From an uncultured Clostridium sp. (GTDB lineage Bacteria > Bacillota > Clostridia > TANB77 > CAG-508): a stretch of DNA of 64,000 bases. Of this stretch, positions 38,097 to 46,632 are shown piece after piece; the first letter of the stretch is position 1; each line of letters opens with the position of its first letter. The position numbers and the translations under genes were made by a program. The notes beneath the pieces were generated by a model that did no database searches, had not been told where the DNA came from, and saw only the letters and a list, made by a program, of their open reading frames with translations. The DNA lies in the NCBI GenBank assembly GCA_900553985.1, contig USFW01000006.1, forward strand, positions 1-64,000. The letters are read 5' to 3'.

Positions 38097-38483
38097 TTAT
38101 GGTAATATTTTCAATATTATTTCTAATAATGTTGATATTATTGGAATTGACATTGATATTATAATAATTTTACTTCCTAATTCTACTTTACTTGCAATAG
38201 CTGCTTCTCCTGAGTCTTTACAAATACTAACTGCAAATTCTGATAAAAATGCTATTCCTGTTATTTTTAATAATATTGATAGAAATTGGCTATTAATTGA
38301 AGCCTTATCAGCAATGGATTGTATTAACTTTACTATTCCTGTTAATTCGTCTATTACTAAAAATAGAATTAAAGCTCCTGCTATTAAACTTACATAAAGT
38401 ACAAATTCTGGTTTATATTGTTTTAATAAAATAATTATTATTAAAGCAATTAAAGCAATTCCTATTATTTTTATAATTTCCAT
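38097..38483 (-). CDS. spoIIIAD: Stage III sporulation protein AD
   Basis: Small polytopic membrane protein of the SpoIIIA complex. The 128-residue protein contains IKIIGIALIALIIIILLKQY, then a second helix, and the signature KITGIAFLSEFAVSICKDSG and EAAIASKVELGSKIIIISMS. Downstream of spoIIIAC by about 150 bases. Confidence 0.95.
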   Translation of the reverse strand: MEIIKIIGIALIALIIIILLKQYKPEFVLYVSLIAGALILFLVIDELTGIVKLIQSIADKASINSQFLSILLKITGIAFLSEFAVSICKDSGEAAIASKVELGSKIIIISMSIPIISTLLEIILKILP

Positions 38484-38635
38484 AGATTAATCTTCCTTGT
38501 TAATAAAAACTAAATTATATTTTCTTTTTATCTCTAATAAATTTTACTGTATTTATTAATGTGCAATTTATTTTCTATCTAAATATATTTATCTTTAATT
38601 TATATCAATAATAAATAAATTAGAGTTATTTAAAT

Positions 38636-38836
38636 TTAAAGATTAAAGATTGTCCTTACTGTATCAAATAATCCACTAATTTCTTTTATTACCATTGTTA
38701 ATACTATAACTAGTCCAGCTAAGGTAGTCATCATTGCTTGGTCTTCTCTTCCAGCTCTTACTAACACTTGATGTAATACTGCTACTAATATTCCTATTGC
38801 AGCTATTTTGAATAATAAATTTATATCCATTTTCAT
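38636..38836 (-). CDS. spoIIIAC: Stage III sporulation protein AC
   Basis: 66-residue two-helix membrane protein: MDINLLFKIAAIGILVAVLH, QVLVRAGREDQAMMTTLAGL, VIVLTMVIKEISGLFDTV. The ATG at 38836 follows AAGGAAGGATGAT; upstream in-frame ATGs (38875 and 38857) have no such site and would add an atypical basic leader. Confidence 0.95.
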   Translation of the reverse strand: MKMDINLLFKIAAIGILVAVLHQVLVRAGREDQAMMTTLAGLVIVLTMVIKEISGLFDTVRTIFNL

Positions 38837-38934
38837 ATCATCCTTCCTTTTTTTCATCCTACATTTTAATAACAAATTTGTAAAAGTTATATTAGTTATC
38901 TTTTTTCGTATTTTTTCCTTTTGAAATATTTTAT

Positions 38935-39445
38935 TTATATTAAAACAATTATAATTGTCATTCCTACTATTGTTCCAAGTCTACTATATAATTTTTCATT
39001 TTTGTTTTTTTCTTCTCTTGCTTGTCTTATTTGATTTTCTAAAAATTCTCCGAGTTATTTCTATTTGACTTATTTGCCCCTCTACATCAGTTTGTCCTAA
39101 CATTTTTGATAACATTGATATAGCATGAATATCTTCTTCATTTAAGTTTGTTTCTACTTCTTCAATAGTTTCTTGCCACGATTCTTCTGCTGATAGTTCA
39201 TTCATTTTATACCTTGCTTTTGCAAATATTTTACTTATATTAGGAATACTATTCTTTGCTATATCATTAAAAATATCCGAAATTGGCTCATATGTAAATT
39301 TTATCTTAGATTTAAAAATATTTAGTGCATTTTGCATTTCTTCTAATTCTTCTAATCTATATGTATATTTTTTTGATAAGAATTTTCCTATTAGTGTTGA
39401 TGATATGAATATAATAACTAACATCATGTATTTTATCATTTGCAT
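38935..39445 (-). CDS. spoIIIAB: Stage III sporulation protein AB, with apparent +1 recoding at CGG
   Basis: Membrane protein of the SpoIIIA complex. The ATG near 39445 gives MQMIKYMMLVIIFISSTLIG; an upstream ATG at 39484 is also open. The conserved middle LEELEEMQNALNIFKSKIKF and LSKMLGQTDVEGQISQIEIT is followed in the zero frame by a basic tail RRIFRKSNKTSKRRKKQK and stop at 38996. Skipping the C of CGG at 39050-39052 restores GEFLENQIRQAREEKNKNEK and a C-terminal membrane helix LYSRLGTIVGMTIIIVLI, the normal end of SpoIIIAB, closing at 38935. Confidence 0.92.
39050..39052 (-). other. CGG +1 recoding site in spoIIIAB
   Basis: The zero frame reads GAA ATA ACT CGG AGA ATT. Homology continues GAA ATA ACT (C) GGA GAA TTT TTA. 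The restored frame adds the C-terminal membrane helix characteristic of the family. Confidence 0.85.
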
Positions 39446-39533
39446 TTCAAGTTCATTCCTTTCCTCTTTCGTTTTTAGATACACTTAAATTTCTTCTTAT
39501 ATATTGTATTCATCAAAAAAAATTTTAGAACTT

Positions 39534-40415
39534 TTATATAAATATTATTTTCTCAATTTTATTTTCTTCTATTAATTTATTTATCTGATTATTAGATTTA
39601 ACATCATCTAATGTTCTGCCATGCATTGTAAAAATACCTTTTACTCCAGAAATAATTGCTTCTTGTATTGCTTCAACATCTTCTTTTGAACCAATTTCAT
39701 CACAAGCAATAATTTCTGGTGCCATTGTTCGTATTAATATTTTTATTCCTTTTGCCTTTGAAATATTTTCTATGATATCTGTTCTTATTCCTATATCATT
39801 TTGTGGAACACCTTTATACATAGCTGCAATTTCTCCTCTTTCATCAACTACTCCACAAGTTCTTCCTTTAAAATTAATTTCATCTATTCCATTACTTAAA
39901 TTTCTTATTAAATCTCTTAAAATTGTTGTTTTTCCTCGTCCTGGTGGAGAAACAATTAATGTATTATAGATATCTTGATTTTTTTCATCTATAACTTGTC
40001 CAATTATTTTGTTACTACAATTTAAAACTTGTCTTGCTATTCTAAAATTCAAGCTAGTTATATATTTTATATTTATAATCTTTTCATTTTCTACCACTGC
40101 ACTTCCTGTTATTCCTATTCTATGTCCTCCTTTTATTGTTATATATCCATTACATATTTGATTCTTATATGCATAAATTGAATTCTCACAAATTTTTTCT
40201 AATATTTGTAATATTTCTGTTTGATTTACTATATATTCTATTAATATATCTAAATTTTGTAGTTTTAAAATTATTGGTCTACCTACTCTTATACGAATTT
40301 CCTGAATTTGTTCTTTTAATTTTTCATTTTGGCTTATTGCTTTATATAATAAACTTGAAATATTGATTGGAAAATATCTAATTATTTCTTCTATTCTAAT
40401 CCCCTCCTTTAACAA
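39534..40415 (-). CDS. spoIIIAA: Stage III sporulation protein AA (ATPase)
   Basis: Secretion-type ATPase of the SpoIIIA complex. The protein has IQEIRIRVGRPIILKLQN, Walker A SPPGRGKTTILRDLIRNLSN, Walker B-like IIACDEIGSKEDVEAIQEAI and the MHGRTLDDV segment. Start uncertain: TTG at 40415 opens the frame, but a very strong AAAGGAGGGG lies inside it (about 40400-40409), pointing to a start about 15 bases later where only ATT and ATA codons are in frame. First gene of the spoIIIA operon; the inverted-repeat element lies just upstream. Confidence 0.94.
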   Translation of the reverse strand: MLKEGIRIEEIIRYFPINISSLLYKAISQNEKLKEQIQEIRIRVGRPIILKLQNLDILIEYIVNQTEILQILEKICENSIYAYKNQICNGYITIKGGHRIGITGSAVVENEKIINIKYITSLNFRIARQVLNCSNKIIGQVIDEKNQDIYNTLIVSPPGRGKTTILRDLIRNLSNGIDEINFKGRTCGVVDERGEIAAMYKGVPQNDIGIRTDIIENISKAKGIKILIRTMAPEIIACDEIGSKEDVEAIQEAIISGVKGIFTMHGRTLDDVKSNNQINKLIEENKIEKIIFI

Positions 40416-40470
40416 CTTAAAATCTCAAAACCAATATCAGTTAATTGCTAATATTTTTTATTGTAGAGAA

Positions 40471-40687
40471 GCTGGAACTGGGTGTTAATTATAATTTTTT
40501 AGGATTTTGGACGTTCGATTAAAATGAAGATTAGAATTGGTTAGGCTTTCGAATGAGGAATGTTCACGGTACCTGAAGCATGAAGGGGTCTGAGTGAAAG
40601 AGGCTCATGAAAAGCCTTACCAATTCTTTCTGAATGGAATGAGTAGTCCAAAATCCTAAAAAATTATAATTAACACCCAGTTCCAGC
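40471..40687. mobile_element. 217-bp element with perfect 41-bp inverted ends and structured interior
   Basis: Bases 40471-40511 and 40647-40687 are exact reverse complements (GCTGGAACTGGGTG outward, TTAGGATTTTGGA inward). Inside, a second, imperfect pair (AGAATTGGTTAGGCTT near 40533, AAGCCTTACCAATTCT near 40612) is nested, and a central hairpin is possible (GTCTGAGTGAAAGAGGC). The interior is visibly richer in G and C than the surroundings and has no ORF. It could be a MITE or a structured RNA. It fills half of the 452-base gap upstream of spoIIIAA; its outer edge is found alone at 35641 and at the window start. Confidence 0.7.
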
Positions 40688-40771
40688 GGCTACTTAAAAA
40701 ATCATTATCGAATAATCCATATCTATTGTATCTTTTTATTGAATACGAAAATTGATTCTCCCTATTCAAAC

Positions 40772-40812
40772 AAAAAAAGCCAAACTGTTTCTTGAACAAT
40801 TTGGCTTTTTTC
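40772..40812 (-). terminator. Terminator after the large membrane-anchored protein
   Basis: AAAAAAGCCAAA and TTTGGCTTTTTT form a 12-pair stem with a 15-base loop, downstream of the gene ending at 40867. Just outside it, GAATACGAAAATTGATTCTC (40741-40760) faintly resembles the GTATACG repeat family. Confidence 0.9.
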
Positions 40813-40866
40813 CAATATGTTCACATATACTATTATATATATGCTTCACTTGGAATTTTATAACTA

Positions 40867-42978
40867 TTATTTTTTATTTACTACTACTCTATATATTAAA
40901 CCTGTATCTGAATCCTTTTCAAATTCTATTTTATAATCATCTTCTACATTAATACTACTCTTCATAAGAGTTATATTTTGCTCTGTTACTTCAAACTCTT
41001 CTCCATTCAGATTAACTTCTTCTATCTTATTATTTCCTTCTACTTCATTATTATTTTGTATTGTTGTTAGTAAACCTTTTACTGTTGCTCCTTTTGAATT
41101 TGTACTTTGATATAACTCAAACTTTGCATTAAATGTATTAACTTCTTCTTGATTTGTATTTTGTCCATTTGCATTTTGTGACAAAATATATGTTGGTATA
41201 ATATATTTTATTGGATTTTGCTCTTCTGATGCCCCTAATTCCTCCATAAATTTTGCATTAACATCTTTCCATCTTTGTTCTATTGCTGACAATAAATTAT
41301 TTATATATTCTTGGTCTTTATCATTCAATATAACTGCATTTTCTGATGTTAATCTTTCAATACTTACATTTGGTACAAATTTTACTTTATTTTCAAACTT
41401 AGTTTCATATTGTATTTTTTCTGTTTTTTTACTTTTTTCTTCTTTTCTTTCATTTTTATCTGGCTCTTTTGTTATTTTCCCTTTATTATCTATTAAAAAT
41501 TCATCACTTGTATTAATAAATGTGATTTTAAAAGTAATTTCATCTTGTTTTTCTACTTTCATATTTGTATAAAATTCATTATTACCTGAATTTAAGATAT
41601 TTTGAATATCTGTATCTGTAATTGTATCAGCGTTTTCTCCTTTTAATAGTTTTTCTGATTTTGCATCTGCAACCATAGTTTCTACTGCTGATTTTTCTTC
41701 TTCTTTTGATAATATTTTTACTTCTGAATTTAAAGTATTATCAGTATATGGAGTTTCAATTTTTAAGTTATAGCTTTCTGTTATTTCTTCTAAATCTTCT
41801 AATCCTATATATTTTATATCTAAATTAAATTTAGATAAATTGTTTTCAGAATCTTCAATTTCTAGAATTATATTATATAAAGTCTCTGATTTGTTTTCAT
41901 TTTTTGATATTTCAATTTTGTTGTTTGCTGAAGTTACTAAAATTTTGTTTAATTTTCCTTTTTGAGTATATAAAGATATCTCTGTATATGTATTTTTTAG
42001 TTTATCACTTTGTTTTAACTTTTCTATGTTTTTATTTATATCACTAGATTTTAATCCTGTTGAACTTCCTAACAGCTTATAGTAATCACTTATTATGCTA
42101 AGTGTTTTATCGTCTTGTTTTAGTTTTTCTAACATTTGTATTAATATATCTCTTGTTTGCTCTCCTGTTAATTTTAGTTTATATGCTGTATTTTGATTAT
42201 CAGATATTTTAATACAATTATTTTCTTTTACCTGTTCTTTAATTATTTTTCCATAATTGTTATATATTTCTATTATGTCTTGAGCTTCTACTTTTCTATT
42301 TTTTGCACTTTCTACTTTCTTTGATAGTTTTGTAACATCTCCCCCTGATTGTTCTTCGCCTTCTTGTTGAGCTATTTCTTGCTCTTCTCCTGCTTGTTTT
42401 TCCTCTTCTAAATTATTATTGTTATTTTTGCTTTCATCATTACTGTTATTTTGTGTTACATCATTTTCAATATTATTTTCTGTATTTACTTGTTGCTCAT
42501 TTTCATTTTTTTCTTCTCTAATTGCAATAAACTTTTTTCCCACATACTTTGTTTGAATTCCTTCTGTGTTTTTATTTCTTATATATGTCATTGGAAATTC
42601 TTGATTATTAGAGTAATTAAAGTTTATCTGCTTTTCTATATTTTGATTAGTTCTATCTGCTTTTCCTGATGTACTTATATTAAAATTTTGCACTAATTTT
42701 AGTTCTTCTTCTAAATTAGGTATTGAAATTTTAAAGTTCATATTTCCAATTTCTTCATATGGACTTGAATTTTGCTTATTATAGTACTCTTGAAGATTAT
42801 CACTTATAAATCCATTTTTATTGCTACCTATTTGAGTAGCATATTTTATAAAGGCTTCACTTGGACTTTTTAATAAATCTGTAAAAAAGTACAAATATGA
42901 AAATGTTCCTAATGCTATCAATATACATATTAGTATTATTAATATCACTACTTGTAATTTACTATTTTTCTTTTGCAT
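40867..42978 (-). CDS. Large membrane-anchored extracytoplasmic protein of unknown function
   Basis: From ATG 42978 (TGGAGGAAAATATA upstream; a GTG at 42993 is not needed) the 703-residue protein has a membrane helix at about 10-32, then an outer part: a region with the block SPSEAFIKYATQIG, an acidic Asn/Glu/Gln-rich stretch at about 165-220, and two alpha/beta-looking sections (YNLKIETPYTDNTLNSEVKI; TYILSQNANGQ). I recognise no family. Topology and position suggest a single-pass envelope protein. It ends at its own terminator and begins after yebC's terminator. Confidence 0.6.
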   Translation of the reverse strand: MQKKNSKLQVVILIILICILIALGTFSYLYFFTDLLKSPSEAFIKYATQIGSNKNGFISDNLQEYYNKQNSSPYEEIGNMNFKISIPNLEEELKLVQNFNISTSGKADRTNQNIEKQINFNYSNNQEFPMTYIRNKNTEGIQTKYVGKKFIAIREEKNENEQQVNTENNIENDVTQNNSNDESKNNNNNLEEEKQAGEEQEIAQQEGEEQSGGDVTKLSKKVESAKNRKVEAQDIIEIYNNYGKIIKEQVKENNCIKISDNQNTAYKLKLTGEQTRDILIQMLEKLKQDDKTLSIISDYYKLLGSSTGLKSSDINKNIEKLKQSDKLKNTYTEISLYTQKGKLNKILVTSANNKIEISKNENKSETLYNIILEIEDSENNLSKFNLDIKYIGLEDLEEITESYNLKIETPYTDNTLNSEVKILSKEEEKSAVETMVADAKSEKLLKGENADTITDTDIQNILNSGNNEFYTNMKVEKQDEITFKITFINTSDEFLIDNKGKITKEPDKNERKEEKSKKTEKIQYETKFENKVKFVPNVSIERLTSENAVILNDKDQEYINNLLSAIEQRWKDVNAKFMEELGASEEQNPIKYIIPTYILSQNANGQNTNQEEVNTFNAKFELYQSTNSKGATVKGLLTTIQNNNEVEGNNKIEEVNLNGEEFEVTEQNITLMKSSINVEDDYKIEFEKDSDTGLIYRVVVNKK

Positions 42979-43015
42979 TATATTTTCCTCCACTTTATAT
43001 GCTATCTATAATGTA

Positions 43016-43058
43016 AAAATAGATAAATAACTGTATCTTACTGTCATTTATCTATTTT
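43016..43058 (-). terminator. Terminator after yebC
   Basis: AAAATAGATAAAT and ATTTATCTATTTT form a 13-pair perfect stem directly after the yebC stop. Confidence 0.85.
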
Positions 43059-43064
43059 GATTTA

Positions 43065-43784
43065 TTATTCTTCCCAGTTATGATATATATTTGCTACATC
43101 ATCTAATTCTTCTAGTCTTTCAATTAATCTTTCCATTTTTTCAGTACCTTTTTCATCTAAAGCTACTGTTGTTGTAGGTAACATTTGTATTTCAGCTTCT
43201 AAAAATTCTAATCCAGACTCTTCTAATTTTTCTCTCACTTGTGTAAATTCTGATGGTTCTGTTGTTATTTCGTATATTTCTTCTGATGCTTGAAAATCAT
43301 CAGCTCCTGCATCTAATGCTAACATCATTAATTCATCTTCATCCATATCTGTTGAAGCTTTTTCTATGATTATTACTCCTTTTTTGTTAAACATATATGA
43401 TACACATCCTGTTGTTCCTAAATTTCCTCCTGCTTTATCAAATACATGTCTTACGTCTGCTGCTGTTCTATTTTTATTGTCAGTTGAAGCCTCTACTATT
43501 ACAGCTACTCCGTTTGGTCCATATCCTTCATATACTATTTCTTCATAGTTTTCATTACTTGTTGATGCTTTTTTTATTGCATTGTTAATTGTATCATTTG
43601 GCATGTTTGCTGCTTTACATTTAGCTATTACATTTTTTAATTTTGAATTTCCTGCTGGGTCTGGTCCACCTTCTTTTACTGCTATTAATAGTTCTCTTCC
43701 TAATTTTGTGAATATTTTTCCTCTTGCTGCATCAGCTTTTCCTTTTTTAGCTTGTATGTTGTGCCATTTACTGTGTCCTGACAT
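43065..43784 (-). CDS. yebC: YebC/PmpR family protein
   Basis: Members act as transcription regulators or help ribosomes at difficult sequences such as polyproline. The 239-residue protein shows the full pattern [39 protein letters not shown] and [15 protein letters not shown] with a standard C-terminus. ATG after AAGGAGG. The translation role of the family is worth recalling given the recoding sites, although no link is shown. Confidence 0.97.
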   Translation of the reverse strand: MSGHSKWHNIQAKKGKADAARGKIFTKLGRELLIAVKEGGPDPAGNSKLKNVIAKCKAANMPNDTINNAIKKASTSNENYEEIVYEGYGPNGVAVIVEASTDNKNRTAADVRHVFDKAGGNLGTTGCVSYMFNKKGVIIIEKASTDMDEDELMMLALDAGADDFQASEEIYEITTEPSEFTQVREKLEESGLEFLEAEIQMLPTTTVALDEKGTEKMERLIERLEELDDVANIYHNWEE

Positions 43785-43966
43785 TGTTAATTCCTCCTTT
43801 TATTTATTTTCATTTATTTCAAGGTTTATACCTTATATTTCAACTTTTTCATTATTCCTAAATAGCATTTTTATGTTATTCATTTCCAAAAGTCATTAAC
43901 ATTATATCACACTATTTTATTTTTGTGTAGTTTTTCATAAATAAAATTTCTATATTTGTCTCACAC

Positions 43967-45224
43967 CTATTTTTCTAAATTTATATTTTTCGTTGCTACT
44001 TTTTCTATAAAAGTTTCATCATGTTCTACAAAAATAAGTGTAGGTTTATAATTTAAAATAGCATCCTCTATTTGTTCTCTTGTTAATATATCAATATAAT
44101 TCAAAGGTTCATCCCATATATAAATATTTGCTTGTTCTGATATGCTTTTTGCAATTAAAACTTTTTTCTTTTGACCTTCACTCATATCTTGTATATTAGT
44201 ATCAAAATCATCTTGTGATAAGCCCATTTTTACTAACATTGCTTTGAAAATACTTTCATCTATTTTATTTTCCCTAGCAAAAGATTTTAAATTTCCTTTT
44301 AAATCTTCTGTACTTTGTGATACATAAGATATTTTTAGATTATTTGCTACTTTAAATTCTCCATTATATTCTATCTTTTTTCCTAAAATAAGCTTTAATA
44401 TGCTTGATTTGCCTATGCCATTTTTTCCAACTATTGCAATTCTATCTCCATTATTCACTTTCTATTGTTGTTTCAGAATTATATTTTTTGCTTTTACCTT
44501 TTTCAGCTTCATTTGACCATTTTGCAGAACTTTTAGAAGAAATTTCGAGTCTATTTATATCTTTTTGTAATCGCTCATTTTGTGCTATTTCAAAATTATC
44601 TTGTTTATCTTTATTTTCTTTCCAAGATAAAAAATTACCTTTTCTAATTTCAATATTAGTATTATTTATAGCAATTATATGGTTCACAACTTTGTCTAGA
44701 AAATTTCTATCGTGAGATACTAATATAAAACCTTTTTTCTTTTCTAAATAATTAACTAGATTATTTCTCGTTTCTATGTCTAAATGATTTGTAGGCTCAT
44801 CTATAAGTAAGAAATTATTTCCTTTTAAAAATAGACTTATTAAAAGTATTTTCATTTGTTCTCCACCACTTAATAGATTAAAGCTCCTATATAATATCTC
44901 TGTATTAGTATTAAGCAAATTCAATTCTTTTATAATCTCCCAATCTTCAACATTAGGAGCGATTTCATTTACTATCTCTATTGACTTTCTATCTTTATTG
45001 AGTACTTCAAAAGGAAAATAATCAACATCAACATTTTTTGATATTGTTCCTTTATATTTATATTTTCCATGCAACAACTTTAAAAATGTTGTTTTCCCTT
45101 TACCATTTCTACCAATTAAGCCTATTTTCCAATTAGTATCTATGTTAAATGATACATCTTCAAATATATTATTATAGCTTCCATCATATCCAAATGTTAA
45201 ATTATTTACACTTATTAAAGACAT
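43967..45224 (-). pseudogene. ABC-F type ATPase with internal deletion
   Basis: Two reading frames cover one ABC-F protein (ribosome-protection antibiotic resistance type). The first (44451-45224) has a full nucleotide-binding domain: GLIGRNGKGKTTFLKLL, LLSGGEQMKILL, LLIDEPTNHLDIET. The second (43967-44458) carries AIVGKNGIGKSSILKLILG, MSEGQKKKVLIAKS and IYIWDEPLNYID. They meet at 44451-44458 in different frames, and the linker plus the start of the second domain (roughly 100 residues) is missing. There is no CGG at the break, so this is an ordinary deletion, not recoding. Confidence 0.8.
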
Positions 45225-45261
45225 TGCTCCTCCTATCTATACTAAAATTGTAATGTTTCTA

Positions 45262-45684
45262 TTATTTCTTCCAAGTCATTGTATATTCTATTTCATTTGT
45301 ATTCTTATCTATATTTTCACTTGTAATTATAAAATTGTTTTTTTCATAAAACTTAATAGCATTTGCATTTTTCTTATATACATTTAATGTTAGGTTTTCT
45401 TTATCTTCTTTTATTTTATCTAGTAAAGATGTCCCTATTCCATTATGTTGATTATTTATATCTACAAATATCCCTTCAATATAATTATTATTTAAACCAA
45501 CAAATCCTACAATCTGTTCACCTAAAACATAAACATATATATCTGCATTTGGTAAAATATCTTTGACATATTTATAATTATTTTTCCAATATTCTTTTTC
45601 AATGAAATTATGAGTTCTTATGTTTTCATTCTCCCATATTTCCATTATAGTATTTATATCATTTTTTTCAAATTTCCTTATCAT
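45262..45684 (-). CDS. GNAT family N-acetyltransferase
   Basis: The 140-residue protein has the GNAT fold: MIRKFEKNDINTIMEIWENE, then GEQIVGFVGLNNNYIEGIFV, acetyl-CoA loop NNQHNGIGTSLLDKIKED (Q-x-x-G-x-G/A variant) and the end NANAIKFYEKNNFIITSE. Substrate unknown. It is 37 bases downstream of the broken ABC-F gene's start, in an accessory stretch of resistance-like genes. Confidence 0.85.
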   Translation of the reverse strand: MIRKFEKNDINTIMEIWENENIRTHNFIEKEYWKNNYKYVKDILPNADIYVYVLGEQIVGFVGLNNNYIEGIFVDINNQHNGIGTSLLDKIKEDKENLTLNVYKKNANAIKFYEKNNFIITSENIDKNTNEIEYTMTWKK

Positions 45685-45771
45685 ATCTCTATTCCTCTTT
45701 ATTGTTTTCTTCTATATAATTTTTAGATGCTCTGATAATATTTTTGACAAGTACTTATTTAGATATTACTA

Positions 45772-46197
45772 TTATTTTAAGTATTTAAATACTTCTTCTG
45801 GATATATTTTTAATTCCTTATTTATAAACTTGTCAATATTAATCCACATTGCATCAGTTTCACAAATATCATCAATTATATGATATTTTTCCTTATAATT
45901 TGAATCACTTATGTCAACATTATAAAATAATATCAATTCATGTGCATTTCTTCCATTATAAGTAAATATATTTTCAGATATACCTAAAAAATCTCCAACA
46001 TTAATGTCTATATTAAGTTCTTCTTTAAATTCTCGTTTTAATGCATCTTTGCTATTCTCTAAAAATTCAATACCTCCACCTATACTTCTATAAAATATTT
46101 CATTTTTAATTTTATCATACCCTTTGCTAACTAAAATTTTGTCATCTCTTTTTACTATTCCAAGTACAATAGGTCTTATTTCCTTAAACTTATCCAT
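45772..46197 (-). CDS. Nudix hydrolase
   Basis: The 141-residue protein has a recognisable Nudix box GIEFLENSKDALKREFKEEL (G-x5-E-x7-REUXEE), so it should hydrolyse a nucleoside diphosphate linked to X with divalent metal. Substrate not predictable. ATG after AAAGGAGGTAAAATTTAC. Distinct from the Nudix gene at 50671. Confidence 0.85.
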   Translation of the reverse strand: MDKFKEIRPIVLGIVKRDDKILVSKGYDKIKNEIFYRSIGGGIEFLENSKDALKREFKEELNIDINVGDFLGISENIFTYNGRNAHELILFYNVDISDSNYKEKYHIIDDICETDAMWINIDKFINKELKIYPEEVFKYLK

Positions 46198-46223
46198 ATG
46201 TAAATTTTACCTCCTTTACAAAT

Positions 46224-46607
46224 TTATTTTTCTAATCTCATATATAAAATTGGATAAGGATTTCCTTGTTCATCTAGTTCTGTTCTCTTATAAGTTTTAA
46301 ATCCCATATATTCATAAAATCCTTTGCTATTTAGATTTTGTTCATTTACTGCTAACTCATTTACATTATAATTTTCTATTCCATAGTTTAATAATTTTTT
46401 CCTAGCCCTTTTCCTCTTTCACTATTTTTAATAAATAACATTTCAAGTTTTTTATTTTCATGTCTTACCTCATTATTCTTTCTAAATTTGTAAAATTTTC
46501 ATTATATTTTAATTTCAAATTCATCTGAATAAATATCAATATATCTTCCAATTTTAATAAAATAATCTATCTTTCCATTTCGTCTTTTTTTATTTACATC
46601 TTCCATT
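46224..46607 (-). pseudogene. Decayed GNAT acetyltransferase
   Basis: Fragments in different frames: an opening MEDVNKKRRNGKIDYFIKIG, then LFIKNSERGKGLGKN, then, after a one-base slip in an A6 run, LLNYGIENYNVNELAVNEQN and GFYEYMGFKTYKRTELDE. The acetyl-CoA loop RGKGLGKK and the FYEYMGF end mark a GNAT. There are several breaks and no CGG. The A-AAA-AAT at the slip is a -1 slippery sequence in principle, but the upstream decay argues for a pseudogene. Confidence 0.7.
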
Positions 46608-46632
46608 GTTCTAATTGGTAATCCTTTTATAC

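Noticed and set aside
43967..45224. ABC-F break as another recoding site
   Set aside because: No CGG is present and about 100 residues of linker and second domain are missing, which a frameshift cannot restore.
46224..46607. Programmed -1 frameshift at A-AAA-AAT in the acetyltransferase
   Set aside because: The upstream half is also broken, so the slip is better explained as decay.
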